This document shows positions 38,822-50,699 of a stretch of DNA of 64,000 nucleotides, piece after piece. Numbering within the stretch: position 1 is the first letter of the stretch; the number at the start of each line of letters is the position of its first letter. The notes beneath the pieces are model-generated. The model saw only the letters and a program-made list of their open reading frames with translations. It made no database searches and was not told the DNA's origin. Source of the stretch: Symbiodinium natans (Eukaryota; Sar; Dinophyceae; Suessiales; Symbiodiniaceae); contig CAJNDS010001458.1 in the NCBI GenBank assembly GCA_905221605.1, forward strand, positions 312,001-376,000, read 5' to 3'. The translations under genes were made by a program, and so were the position numbers.

Positions 38822-39215
38822 TTGTGTGTGCAATCGCAAAGTGCGCAAACCCAAAGCCTGAATAAATCCCAGCCCCCTGTCTTGTGCGTTATATCACAAC
38901 ATACACTATGCCCAGAGCCGAATGTGCCCGCGCCTTGTTGCCACAATATGCACAACACAACGCCCCAACGGATCGTACAGTACCCACAACCCAACTCTCG
39001 CAATGAAGAGCACCCCCCCCCCCTGTCTTGTGTGTGGGATCAATACATTCGCAGCCAAATGCGCGTTGCCCAATTGTCTTGTGCGGTCTCACAATATGCG
39101 CAATCCACTGCTCACAGCACATCGTACTCTTGTTTTGTGTGTGTGTGTGTGATCTCAAAACAGTTACAACCCATTGCCCTTCACCGAACGTGCCAGTTGT
39201 CTTGTCAAATACACA
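38822..39215. repeat. Degenerate tandem repeat, period about 54 bp
   Basis: The motif CTTGTGTG...ATCTCACAATATGC recurs at about 38822, 38881, 38934, 39025, 39078, 39132 and 39200. Units are 60-75% alike by eye. The 183-codon plus-strand frame over this region (38789-39340) is explained by the repeat. Confidence 0.65.
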
Positions 39216-39443
39216 ACCGCATTATCTTGGGGAACCAGCCCATGATACACCCAGGACACTTCTATCCCCTCCAGACCCCTGAGCCTCTAAACCTCTGTGC
39301 CCCTAAACCACAACCCACAACCCACAACCCACAACCCTAAACCCTAGACCCCCTAAAGCACCTCTAGCTCAGCGCTCCAAAAAAAGGGCTGTTTGGCTCA
39401 CCTCGCTCGGCCGGCCGCTTCGCAGCCTCGCCTCTGGATCTTT

Positions 39444-39610
39444 TGGGTTTAGGGTTTAGGGTTTGGGGTTTAGGGTTTAGGGTTTGGGGTTTAGGGTTTA
39501 GGGTTTGGGGTTTAGGTTTTGGGGTTTAGGGCTTGGGGTTTGGGGTTTAGGGTTTGGGGTTTAGGGTTTGGGCTTTAGGGTTTGGGGCTTGGGGCTTGGG
39601 GTTTAGGGTA
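39444..39610 (-). repeat. Mixed TTTAGGG/TTTGGGG array
   Basis: About 22 units alternating between the two heptamers, a pattern unlike the pure arrays elsewhere. Confidence 0.9.
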
Positions 39611-40315
39611 AACCTCTTTGAAGAAATCTGTGCACGGAAAGACATATTGAATCCGAGGTGTCAGGGTTTAGGTGACTTTGGGTCTTGGAGTTTAAGGGCT
39701 CAGATATGAGTAGGTTCGAAGTACGAGTACCTTGAAAAAGCGCGCGATGTTAATGACCTAGTTTCGGTTCGCCCTTTAGACCCTTAAGAAGATTCTGCAT
39801 AGGCTCTGCTAGAACCCAGCAGGTTTAGGGTTTAGGGCCAGCAAGGGCAAAACTCAACATGTCCCAAGCTCCTAGCCAGTTCAGTTTTGAAACGGTCATA
39901 TCCCTCGCACGGGAGGTTCTCTGCATGCGGGTCCTGTTGTTGGGCCCAACAACAGGGGTACCGTGTTCTACAGGTGGCCCGAAAGAGGACCCCCCCATTT
40001 CGACAGAGCCACCGGTGTATTCGCAGAGCACCCCCCAGGCCCGTATATCAACAAACGCGAAATGGGATGGTCCCTAGGCCCGAATTACTACTTGCTCAAG
40101 AACCCCTCAAATGAAAGATAACAATCCCTATTTTGCCCGTATCAGGAAGAATCTTTGTGTGTTTTTTGTTGAGTCCCACTCCTTAGCAAATAATAGCAGC
40201 TAAACCCCAATCCAGGTTGCTGTCCAGAAAATAGGCTCAGAGCTTTTAGGGTTTAGGGCCTTGCCCTAAGCCCTAACCCCTTAACTCAGTAAACCCTAGC
40301 CTCATTTCACCCTAA
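39611..40315. other. Unique stretch containing an M2 copy
   Basis: M2 copy at 40085-40198 (ends TTACTACTTGCTCAAGAACC and CTTAGCAAATAATAG). The remainder is unclassified. A 72-codon frame at 39859-40077 has no recognisable feature. Confidence 0.65.
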
Positions 40316-40505
40316 ATCCCCTAGACCCTCTAAACCCTACATCCTCCAATCCCTCTTAGACCTCTAAATCCTCTAAACCCTCCAAACCTTCTACACCCTC
40401 TAAACCCTCTAAGCCCTCTAAGACCTCTAATCCCTCCAAACCCTCTAAACCCTAAACCCGAAACCCTAAACCCGAAACCCCAAACCCTAAACCCCAAACC
40501 CGAAA
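40316..40505 (+). repeat. CCCTCTAA-type octamer array
   Basis: Degenerate array in which most units have two extra bases (CCCTCTAAA), passing into CCCTAAA and CCCGAAA at the right. The mirror form TTTAGAGGG occurs at 53905-54060. Confidence 0.85.
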
Positions 40506-43180
40506 CCAACAGGATCATACCGAGTCCCGGACCGGTCGCCGGCGCCGGATCGGCAGCCTGCGGTCGCTGGAGGCGACGCTGCAGCTCCTGGGTTAGGGTT
40601 TAGGGTTTAGGGTGTAGGGTGTAGGGTGTAGGGTTTACGGTTCAGGGTTTAGGGTTCAGGGTTTAGGGTTTAAGGTTGAGGGTTTAAGGTTTGCTGTAAC
40701 AGGGTGTAGATGCTGTGAAGGTTAGGGTTTAAGGGGCTAAAGGGTTTGAGGGTTTTAGGGTTTCAGAGTTTTAGGCTTTCGGGTTTGAGGGTTTAAGGGG
40801 CTAAGGGGTTCAGGGGGCGAGGGTTTCAGGGTTTACGGGGCTACAGGGTGTAGGGTTTGAGGGTCTCGGGTCTCAAACCTTTAGGATTCAGGGTTTCGTT
40901 TTTGTAGTGGGCTTAGGGCTTAGGGATCTCGGGGTTCAGGTTTACCTGTCTGGGTTCTGGGTGTTTGGGGTTTTAATTCTGGGTTTTCATGAGGTGTTTG
41001 GGTCTAGCTTTCATTAATATGGCAATCGATTGCATGGCTTATAGAGGTTTAGAGATTTGGTAGTTTTTTACATGCTGCCTGTGTATGGGTTTGGCTAGTG
41101 GGGTCTTGCTTCAGGTCAAAGTTTGATGTGGGCTCTCTACAGGGTTTGGGGTTTAAGGATTCCAGGGTTTAGGGTGCGTTGTGGGGTTGGGGTTCAAGGG
41201 TTCGGGGTCTTGAGTGCCCCGCATACCGGTTTGGGGTTGAGATAGTTTAAGGTTTTGGAGTTGTTAGGGCGTAAGAATGTTTCGAGGGACTTGAGGCATC
41301 GGGTTTGGGGTCGGATCTAGTTGCCAAGATCTCGAAGCTGCTTCTTCTCATCTGCTGACAATTCTTCAGGGGACGCAGGGGCCGCTTCTTCTGACGGCGC
41401 CGGCGGTTGCAGCAGGGACGCCAGATGGCAAGCCTGCGAAGCCGAGGCAGAAACTTGCGTAAGGAGAGCTCCTTCAAGAGCTCCCTCTTCGCCATGGCGT
41501 ACTAGGAACACTATATCCAGAACTTCTGCTCAGTGCACCTGCGAAGAACCGTGCCAGCACCGCATGCGCTGCAGTGCAGCCCTGGCAACAGGATGTTGGA
41601 GGCTTAGCCGAAGCCTGTGAAGGGGGCTTCCGCCCATGTCTTCTCATCTGACACCGACGAGGCTTTCCAGCAACCCCTGAACATCATGTGCTTCTACTTC
41701 TTGCTTGGGTTCCTTATTGTACAATGGGGTCTCAGAAGCCACAAAAATGAAAAGAGAAACATACCACTGAATAGCCTAGCAGCCTAGAGTTTACGGCCAA
41801 CAATACCAGTACGCCCCATGGCAAGGTGCCCGTGAATTTGAGGTGACGTTGAGTGAGCTTCGCTCTCTGGTCGCCGGAGCCGCTAAAGCCCCAAGAGTTT
41901 CGGCTTACGTGCGCCCGAAGCTCTAAGACCTTCCTGGTTCGAACTCGGGAACTCAGACTCTGGTTTAAACACCCAGAAAGGGTAAAATTAGGGGCCTACA
42001 AGTCCCTCGTTCCCTCCTGAGAGCCGGTAAGAACCCCAGGAGCTCACAAGCCTGGGGTTTAGGGTTTCGGGTTAAAGGTTGAGGGTTGAGAGGGTCCAGG
42101 GTGTAGCTCCCGGGTCTACACCTACAAGTCGCATCCCAACCCGAGCTCCCACTGCCTGTTAGGACGAGCCTGGCCCCTTTCGGCCCTCTTAGCCGTTGTC
42201 CAACCAACAGAAGCTCCTCCTAAACCCTTGAAAGTTCTTAAAGCCCTAAACCCTAAAGCCTAAACCCCTAAACCCAACAAACATAAGAACTCGTCGGCCC
42301 AGGGTGTCCTGCTGTTCGGTCATGGCCTCTGCTGTCGGACAACACGAGGGTCGAGTGTGGCCCCAATTGTGCTCCAAGAGTTCAGGGTTTAGGGCTTAGG
42401 GTTTAGGGTTCAGGGTTTAGGTCCCCTAAACCCTCAGCCCCAGACCACAGACTAGACGACTGTTATGCGCTTCGCGCTTTCTGGGAACAAGCCCCGCTCT
42501 GACTTGCCCTCCCCACAAAACCCGGAAGCCTAAACCCTAGGGCGGGCCAAAAGTTTGGACCTAAAGGGGCTTGGGGGGGGGGGGGGGGTGAGGCACCTGA
42601 TGACACCTCAACAGGCCACACATGAAAGCATCCGGCGTAGATCTGTTCACAAAGCTTTCGGTTTCCTAGAGCATTTCTCCCATCAGAAGGTGTTCATCCG
42701 AACACTCATGCTTTTTGTCAACAGCCTTTTCACCCCTGATTCCTAAAGGCCGACAACGGTGTACCCCTTAAGACTGATTGCAAAAGCCTGTACACCGGCC
42801 GGCAGTCCCTTCATTAATGAAGAAAAAACCTTAAACCCTAAACCCTAGGTCCTCTCTTTCGGGGGGGGGGGGGGGGGGGGGGCTGGTGGCGAGGTCCGTT
42901 CCGGTGGAGCTGGGTGGGTGGGGGGGATACCCCACATGCAAAACCGCGCCCGCGAAGAGCTATCGACCATGCAGGGTCTATCGGAGCTTTCAAGTTAAGG
43001 GCCTGGGAGCACGAAACCCTAAACCCTACACCCACAGAGCAAAAAACAGAGAAAGAGAGAAAGAGCGAAAGAGAGAAAGAGAGAAACAGAGGAGGAGAGG
43101 GAGCGGAACCCTAACCAGAACCGTCCCCAGCGGCCTTTAGGGGTTTAAGTTAAGGTTCGGGGGGCCCATCCCCTCTAAAG
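40506..43180. other. Long patchwork, no firm gene
   Basis: Degenerate TTTAGGG-like text at 40590-41200, a GC-rich stretch at 41310-41640 (minus-strand frame ending EELSADEKKQLRDLGN, possibly an exon, weak), unique sequence to 42240, G-tracts at 42566-42590 and 42858-42882, and a purine microsatellite of AAAGAGAG type at 43041-43100. Confidence 0.6.
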
Positions 43181-43189
43181 GGCCCCAAA

Positions 43190-43257
43190 CCCTCAACCCT
43201 CAACCCTCAGCCCTAAACCCTAAACCTTAGGCACCCTCAACCCTCAACCCTCAACCT

Positions 43258-43295
<38 letters not shown>

Positions 43296-43335
43296 ACCCC
43301 CAACCCTCAGCCCTAAACCCTAAACCTTAGGCACC
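43190..43335 (+). repeat. CCCTCAA variant array
   Basis: About 14 units of CCCTCAA flanked by duplicated text CAGCCCTAAACCCTAAACCT, so the array seems to have been duplicated as a block. Confidence 0.9.
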
Positions 43336-43513
43336 CCAAGAAGCCCCTTAAAGAGGGCCTGCGCCAGCTCGTCTTTGAACTGAGTGATCGACTTCCTCGT
43401 GACCTGGCAGGTCTGAGGCCCCTAGGGTTTAGGGTTTAGGGTGGGTTTAGGAGTCACCAGAGGTCGCCCCTCAGGCCTCATTCTCACTGCTGTTCTCGGC
43501 CAGGCCTGGTAGA

Positions 43514-43632
43514 GGTTTAGGGTTTAGGGTTTAGGGTTTAGGGTTTGGGGTTTGGGGTTTGGGGTTTGGGGTTTGGGGTTTGGGGTTTGGGGTTTGGGGT
43601 TTGGGGTTTGGGGTTTGGGGTTTGGGGTTTCG
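43514..43632 (-). repeat. TTTAGGG to TTTGGGG array
   Basis: Four canonical units followed by about 12 nearly pure TTTGGGG units: a sharp switch of variant inside one array. Confidence 0.92.
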
Positions 43633-45769
43633 TGTTTAGGGGTTGGGGTTTAGGGTTTCGGGTTGTTTAGGGTTTGCGAGGGTTCAGATGTGGTGAAGAG
43701 AGAGTTTCAGGCGCAGGGTTCAACATGTCCTGCGACGTAAACACTCGCTGCACCGAAATTTTCCAACTTGTGTGGAGATTCGAGGAATAAAAAGGGCACC
43801 AGGATGATCCCAAATATGGGGAACAAGGGCCTGCTCTGGGTCCTAGAGGCGGCGGTGGGTGTTTGGACTGTAACCAGCCCCGAGAAAGCCCACACCCTGG
43901 AGATCAACACGACCTACCAGCACGGGCTACTATAACCCCCTATAACCCCGTGAAAAGATTATGGCGTTACCGAATAGCCCATGCTGGTACGACCCAAAAC
44001 CTCAACATGAACGCCTACGCAATGTGGAATTCCACATACACCAAACCGTTTAGAGCCGGTAGCGCCACAAGCCGTAAACGCAAGCCGTAACATCCCCTAG
44101 GCCAAGCCCAAAAACCTTCAAAACATCAAGCCGCAGCCCTAAAACTCTAAAGCCCTAAAACCCTAAAACCATGAAACCCTAAAGTGGCCCAAAAACCCGA
44201 AAACCCCAAAGCCCTAAAACCCCCCAAACACAAAAACCACACAGCGACAACTGCCAAGGGCTCCACTCAGGAGTTCGCGCTGGAGGCGCTCAAGCTCGAT
44301 CTTCAGCTGCGACATCTGCGGAGAGCTTGGAGGATATGCGACCCTAAACCTGAACCCTAAACCCTAAACCGAAAAACGAACATCCCTAAACCCTAAACCC
44401 TAAACCTTGGACCCTAAACCCTAAACCCTAAACCCTAAAACCCCCAGGGTTTCTGAATGTTCGGGTAGAGGGAAGTTCCGGGTCAAGAGTTTAGGGTTCA
44501 GTGTTAGGGCTCAGGGTTTAAGGCTTTGGCCCTCTTTCTCGAGGGTTCTACCTGGCTGGGAAGGAAATCTGCATTGTTGTCAAGGTTTAGAGCCCAGACA
44601 TCAGGTTTTCCTTCGACCCTGAACCTCTTGACTCAAGGGATTCTACCTTGGACACCTAAGTGGTATCCTTGGGTTTGGGACCATTTTCTAAGATTCCAAA
44701 GCTAACAAAGCCAATATAAGGGCCAGCATAGGCGCACCCCCCCTCCGCCCCCCTTCCCCCTCCCCCCCCCCCCTCCCCCTTCCCCCGCGGTGGGTTTTGG
44801 TTTCCCCCCCACCCTCCCCGCCCCTCCTGTGGTTCATGGTCTGTGGTTCATGGGTTTAGGGTTTAGGGGTTAGGGTTTAGGGGTTCGGGTTATGCTGTAG
44901 TGTTCAGGATTTTCACTCTGGTCCATACGGTTGAGGGTTCAGGGTTAAAGCGGCTACGGTCTCGGGCTTACCCCTCTCCCTCTTGTCATTCATTGGTGGG
45001 TTTAAGTTTTAGGGTTATTTTGGGAAAGCCCCAAACCCAAACCCCGAATGGCCTTCCCTCGGATCCCAGCGCTAAGCTTGGCTCTCTCGCCTTGGAATGA
45101 CTGGGGTCGGGGGCTTGGAACATAGGGTTTAAGTTTAGGGTTTAGTGTTTAGGGTTTAGGGTTTAGGGTTTGGGGTTTGGGGTTTAGGGTTCAGGGTTCG
45201 GGGTTCAGGGTTCAGGGTTATGGTTTCAGGTGAAACCTTGGGATGTTGAGCTAAAACCCCGTCAGTGCTCCACAGCTCAAGCCACAAGATGCTGAGGCCT
45301 TCATGCGCAAACTCTAAACCTCAACAACCCTAAATTCCCCAAACCCAATCCCCCAACCCCCCCCCCCCCCAAACACCACCCTATGACTATTATTACTATG
45401 ACTACTACAATTTCTACTACGAGTCTTGTTACAGGTTTGGGGCTTAAGTGGGGTTAGCAATGCCCTTCAACCCTAAATACAAAACGATCTTAAAGGGGAG
45501 GTGGGGGAACGCCAAAAAAAAGGGGAACTCCAGAAACACCGCGGGTTTAGGGCGTAAAGTGTATTTAGGGTGTAGGTATGTATTCTTAGAGTTGAGGCAC
45601 CAGGGCCCTAAATCCCCAACAAATAGCCTACAAGCAAAATTGAGTTGCCCAACTCCACAAGAAGCTTGACACCAACGTTGAACATAGCTGGCCAAGATTA
45701 CATACTTTCAGACGCAGTCTAGCTAACGAGTTTAGGGCTGGGCACCCCCCCCCCACCCCCCAAAAAAAA
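43633..45769. other. Patchwork with M4 copy and C-tracts
   Basis: M4 copy at 43781-43847. Island at 44250-44330 is open and reads STQEFALEALKLDLQLRHLR on the plus strand after CACACAG. CCCTAAA blocks lie near 44350-44440, pyrimidine tracts at 44740-44830 and TTTAGGG variants at 45120-45230. No complete gene. Confidence 0.6.
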
Positions 45770-45905
45770 GAATATATATATATATATATGTGTGTATATA
45801 TATATATGTACATATAAATAAATAAATAAATATATATATATAAAACTATATTTAAAATTATAACTATAATTATGATTAGATATGTATATATATATATATA
45901 GATAT
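45770..45905. repeat. AT microsatellite
   Basis: TA, TATG and AAAT runs over about 135 bases after a poly-C/poly-A tract. The minus-strand Tyr/Ile-rich frame across it is an artefact of the repeat. Confidence 0.9.
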
Positions 45906-46164
45906 AAACAAACAGAAAACTACACCAAAAACCCAAAACCCTATGTGCTCAGTCCCCGCGTCTTGCCGCGCATTAAATGTGCGGGGCCTTTGGGATAGTA
46001 AGAAGACAACGTACATACCGAAGGGTTCATGCTAGAGGCTAACAGTCAGTAGGTCTTGTTGGGATGCGTTCTTGACAAGACAGCATCCTAGCGCACAACG
46101 TGTGGGGTGGTGTGGCGGGAGTTACGAAGGGTGGGGTTTCGCACAGAGCAACACATTTCTTCAG

Positions 46165-46243
46165 GTGCATGCGACGTCATGCAATAGTAGAGGATGCTTC
46201 GCCGAGCAACCCTGAAAGCATCGATGTTGCGTCGTACGTGCTG
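46165..46243 (+). other. Candidate exon
   Basis: Follows CATTTCTTCAG and ends at CTG|GTGAGC, good splice borders. The frame reads HAIVEDASPSNPESIDVASY. Its end phase does not match the next candidate (46386), so another exon or a different border would be needed. Confidence 0.3.
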
Positions 46244-46480
46244 GTGAGCCAAGCCTCGAAAAGTTTGCGCAGGCCGACGTGTGCGGCAAACAGACTAACG
46301 CATCCGCGAACGTGGAAGCAAGCCACCCTAAACCCTAAACCCTAAACCCTAAACCCTAAACCCTAAACCCTACACCCTCCGCAAGACACGTTCAAAGTGG
46401 CAAGGGCGATCTCGCCATTCACGGGGACCGAGCTCCAGCAGGAGATGAGCTGGCCGCGGAAACCCACTCACCAATTTTGG

Positions 46481-46533
46481 GTTTAGGGTTTAGGGTTTAG
46501 GGTTTAGGGTTTAGGGTTTAGGGTTTAGGGTTT
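46481..46533 (-). repeat. TTTAGGG array at a candidate 5' splice site
   Basis: Seven units starting exactly at the putative donor; the matching CCCTAAA array at 46327-46371 lies just before the same island's acceptor side. Confidence 0.9.
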
Positions 46534-46990
46534 CGAAGCGGAGGACATGCCGCCAAAATGCAGTGAGCTTGCGCAGCATCACATTCTGGATAATTGTATT
46601 GCTGAGCTGCAGTCACACATATAGAAGTGGCATATATATATATACACATATATTAGATTATATTATAATATATATATATATATATTATACATATGTACTT
46701 ACACATCAGCAAAAGTACCCAAAAAGCAATCTTGAAAAACAAATGTATGGTTTGTGCAAAAAAAGAGAACCCTTAAGCCTTGAGGTGTTGGAGGCACATC
46801 TGCCTCCAAAGCAAGCAGGCGCAAGTCCGGAGTCTTCCTGTTCCAAGCCCGGGTGTCGTTTCACTGCGAGCAGCATCTCTATGCTGAACTTGGAACCCTA
46901 GGGAAAATTGAAGTTTTTGCTGTTTCTTAAGAATTAAAGTACCCAACTAAAAAAAAAGCTGTTTCCAAGTATCCCGAAGATCTCAGTCAG
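46534..46990. other. Putative intron with AT microsatellite
   Basis: Contains a TATA-rich microsatellite at 46632-46690 and a stop-free stretch at 46780-46900. No gene assigned. Confidence 0.5.
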
Positions 46991-47519
46991 GAGCAGCGAG
47001 AGCAGCCACGTGGATTTTCCGATTGCGCGCTGAAAATCAAGCCAAGACGGCACGAAGTGTCGGCCTGCGCAGTACGGAAGACACCTCCTGCACTGCGTCC
47101 GTAACGTGTGGTCTGTGGGCTATAACCCTAAAACAACAAACCCTAAACCTTAAACGCCAAACCCCATACCCTAGACACTAAACCCTAAACTCTAAACCCT
47201 AAACCCTAAACCCTAAACCCTAAACCCCATACCCTAGACTAAAAACCCTAAACCCTAAACCCTACATCATCCTGAGCTTCGCGCTGCGTTGGGCCACATC
47301 CTGGCGGAAAGCTGAAGATTTGGGAATCAGGGGCTTAAGCTTCACGCCTCCTAGCAAAATGCCGTGGGTTTAGGGTTTGGGGTTTGGGCTTCAAAAGGTC
47401 TATAGGCCTTCTGTGCCCAAAACCTGCTACAGAGCACCCACTACATGCGGCTGCCCAACTCTCTGCCGCGACGGACGGCCTTGACCAGCAGAGTAGCCCG
47501 GAGTAGCCCCCATGATCAG

Positions 47520-47700
47520 CCACAACCTTACACCCTAAACCCTAAATCCTAAACCCTCAACCCCTAAACCCCTAAATCCCTAAACCCCTAAACCCCTAAA
47601 CCCCTAAACCCCTAAACCATAAACCCCCAAACCCTAACCCTAAACCCTACACCCCAACCCCTTAAACCCTAAATCCTAAGCCCTAAACCCGAAACCCTGG
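47520..47700 (+). repeat. CCCTAAA / CCCCTAAA mixed array
   Basis: Heptamers change to octamers (47560-47625) and back. Confidence 0.9.
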
Positions 47701-47749
47701 CAGCTTTGCGGCAACTTCGTTCGCGCCATCGAAGCTGTTGGAGTGAAAT

Positions 47750-49860
47750 GTAGCACCCAATCGTGCTGTTAGAGGGGTTTAGGGTTTAGGGTTTAGGGTT
47801 CAAGGCACCCTCACTGGTTTGCTGGATTGACTAAGGGGAATCTGGTACCTAACCCAACCCTAGACCTGTCGTCGAATGGGGCCTGTAAAAGGAATCGTTT
47901 TAAACCTTGAATTAGGGTGTAGTGGCTAGGGCTTTAGGGTGCAGTAGGGCTTGGGATTCGGGGGGTTCGATGCTCGATTTTCAAGACCCGGAGTTCGACC
48001 TTAAGCTCCAACTCAGGCCGCTGCCTGCGCCTCAGAAACCAGCCGGCAGGACTTTCAGGTTTCCAGGCCCCAGGAGTATCAGGGTTTAGGGTTATGGGGT
48101 TTAATTAGGGGTTAGGGTTTAGGGTTTAGGGTTTAGGGCACTCTTGGCTAAAGGGTTTAGGGCACTCTTGGCTAAAGGAACCTGACCATACTGGGGCGCT
48201 TTGTACGGGAAAGGTCTGGCCCACACAAAGCATACAAACAAAAACAGACCCTAAACCCTAAACCCTAAACCCTAAACCCTAAACCCTAAACCCTAAACCC
48301 TAAACCCTAAACCCTAAACAAGGGTACTCCGCTTATCCTGGGAAGTCGGTGTTTGGTGTGGGGCCCAGGGGTTCGGGCTTTAGTGCTTTGGGGCTTTTGG
48401 GTGCTCCTAAACTCCCTAAAGCCCTAAACCCTATATAAACCCTCAACCCTAAACCCTAAACCCTAAACCCTCAACCCTAAACCCTAAACCCTAAACCTCC
48501 AAGTACCCAAGAGAAGTGGAGGGCCTGGCTGCTCAACAGCTCCAGCTTCTGGATTTCGGCTTGCACCTTTCAGCTTGGGCGCTGAAAGGCCGCAGGGTTT
48601 CAGGGTCCTCAACCCCTAAACTAAACCCTAAACCCCTAAACCCTAAACCCTAATCCCCTAAACCTAAACCCCTAAACCCTAAACCTAAACCAAAAACCTA
48701 AAACCCCCAGCCCCCCCCCCCCCCCCCCCCCCCACCCACCCCCCCCCCCCCCCCCCCCCTCTCCCCGACAGCGCAAATCCCTGCACCCCCAAAACAGTCA
48801 CTTTGCCAGTCCCGGCCGATTCATCACAGAGCCCTAAGCAACGCTTCGAACCCCAAGCTGTCCCCGCGGAGCCGTCGTGCAACAGCCCTGGACGCCTTGT
48901 GGGTCCGCAACGGGATTTTGTGGCGGGAGCCATCCTAAACCCCTAAACCCTAAACCCTAAACCCTAAACTCTAAACCCTAAACTCTAAACCCTAAACCCT
49001 GGAACCCTAAACCTTCGTAAACGGCCCTTCCACCATCGGCCACCCGCCTGTGAAGAGTTGCTCCGGGCCTCGCTGTCTTGGAAGGAAACTGCTCCGAATT
49101 ACTTTACTGGGTTCCCCCTACTACCCCCTTAGGGTTTAGGGTTTAGGGTTTAGGGTCAAGACTACCCCCCCATAGGTTCCCCCCATGATTAAGGCTATTT
49201 AGGGATAACTAAGCCTAACCCATGAGACTATAGGAACCCTGACAGCCTACAGAAAGCCTCACTAACAAATCCAATACGGGCTGTTGTAAACCCTCAAGCC
49301 CCAAACCCCAAACCTCGAACAAAGTCAAGGTTTTGTTTCTTCTAGTATCAAGTCTTTTGGGATGATAAGGGAATGGTCTTAAACCCTGAACTCCAAACCC
49401 TAGACCCCAAACCTAGAACGAAGTAGACTGTGGAGGTTTTGAGGTCGCGCGCCTCCGCCTACTTGGAGGTTCCCGGGTTGACCAGGCACGGGGATAAAAA
49501 CATGGGGAAGGGGCACTTGCAATTAATCTAGGGGTCGGAATAATTATTCCCTTATGGTCCCTTTGTAAATATGCTAGAATATCCCTCGAAACCCTATTCT
49601 AATTATTAAGGCCCTTGAAGTCGCCATGGACCCTCAGCTAAGTCCATGGATGCTTCATGAAACAGCCTTAACCCACCTTAAGAACATAAGAACTGAAGCT
49701 ATTTTTGAAGTGATAAGGCAGTGGGTTTTAAGGCTCAGGGTGGGATGCTACTCTGAAATCCTTGAAGCCTTCTACGTGACACTGCGTGGCCTGAACTGCC
49801 GCACCCTAAGCACGAAACTTCGGTGTTGCCCTTTGGCACAGAGGCTCGACCCCGGAGTAG
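47750..49860. other. Telomere-like patchwork with C-tracts
   Basis: CCCTAAA array of about 10 units at 48248-48320; mixed heptamer/octamer arrays 48425-48500 and 48610-48700; poly-C of about 48 bases with rare interruptions at 48712-48760; CCCTAAA/CTCTAAA at 48935-49010. Island 48495-48600 is open in several frames. A unique stretch at 49420-49860 has no gene that I can support. Confidence 0.65.
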
Positions 49861-49959
49861 CCTGGGAATAAAAAGGGTACCCTTCTTGGTCTCTAAAGGG
49901 GCTTCTAAGGGAACCCGAACTCTCAAAAAAAGGGAATAAAGCCCTACTCTGCATCCTAG
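49861..49959. repeat. M4 short repeat, copy 4
   Basis: CCTGGGAATAAAAAGGGTAC ... CTCTGCATCCTAG. Confidence 0.75.
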
Positions 49960-50395
49960 TAGGCGTCTTGGGCTCCCTTCATAAGGAGCCTATAAAGTAC
50001 CCAACCTGCCCGCAATGCGCTTTGGGCGAGCTCCCAAGCGCGCCACCTTTTGAAAGCTCTGCCGCCATCGGGCCACGCGATCCTGCAGAGGGCTTTTAAA
50101 GTTTTGAGGGTTTATAGGGTTTAAGGTTTGGGGTTTAGGGTTTGGGGGTTAGGGTTTGAGGTTTAGGGTCTCTTATGGGGGCCAGGGGGGCCTCCCAGGA
50201 AGCCCTAAACCCTGAAAGGCGCAAAAGGTGAGAGGTCATCTGGCAACTCTGAACCCGAAACCCGAAATCCTAAACCCTAAACCCTAAACCCTAGACCCTA
50301 AACCCTAAATCCTAAACCCTAAACCCTAAACCCTGCACCCCAAGTCCCATGCAAGCCACTGGTGCCGTGTTGGGGTGCATATGCAGTAGGGTTTA
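49960..50395. other. Short patchwork
   Basis: GC-rich island at 50000-50095, TTTAGGG-like units 50105-50170 and a CCCTAAA array 50262-50338. No gene seen. Confidence 0.65.
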
Positions 50396-50602
50396 ATATT
50401 TCTTGTAGCCCCAAAAGGACACCCGCTACATACACTCACCAATATGAAAAAGGAACCTTATATATATATATACTTACCAATATTAAAAAGAAACCTTATA
50501 TACACTCACCAATATTGGAAAGGAACCTTATATACACTCAGCAATATTAAAAGGAACCTTAGATACACTCACCAAAAACAGAAATGTAAACCCTGCTTCA
50601 TC
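50396..50602 (+). repeat. S-family repeat, longest copy with internal tandem units
   Basis: Head CCCCAAAAGGACACCC at about 50411, then four successive units of about 32 bp built on ACACTCACCAATATTAAAAG plus GAACCTTATAT, then tail AAATGTAAACCCTGCTTCAT. Copies elsewhere have one or two units, so the unit number varies. Confidence 0.85.
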
Positions 50603-50699
50603 TGGATCCTTGGGATTGTGAGAATGGGGAGGATTTTGGCTTGGGGAAGCCAAGGAACGGTACAACACCATCAGCCCACGGCCCCTTCTGGTAGGCATA

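Larger units (their letters stand above)
46386..47492 (+). other. Candidate spliced gene segment: four phase-matched small exons
   Basis: Islands 46386-46480, 46991-47100, 47277-47367 and 47433-47492 join without a stop: ends fall after TGG, CC, TGG and AGA and the next starts complete each codon. Acceptors are CGCAAG, GTCAG, CTGAG and TACAG; donors are GTTTAGGG, GTAACG, GTTTAGGG and GTAGCC. Sample peptides: ARAISPFTGTELQQEMSWPR, WATSWRKAEDLGIRGLSFTP. The chain can be continued at 47704-47749 (LCGNFVRAIEAVGVK) and 48017-48058. Two of the introns open directly with telomere-like repeat. The second island is also open in another frame; the protein is not recognised. Confidence 0.33.

Noticed and set aside
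38789-39340. 183-codon plus-strand open frame
   Set aside because: It lies over the degenerate 54-bp repeat, where stops are rare for compositional reasons; no motif and no splice or start context.
45628-45936. Tyr/Ile-rich open frame
   Set aside because: A translation of the TA/TATG microsatellite; no coding character.
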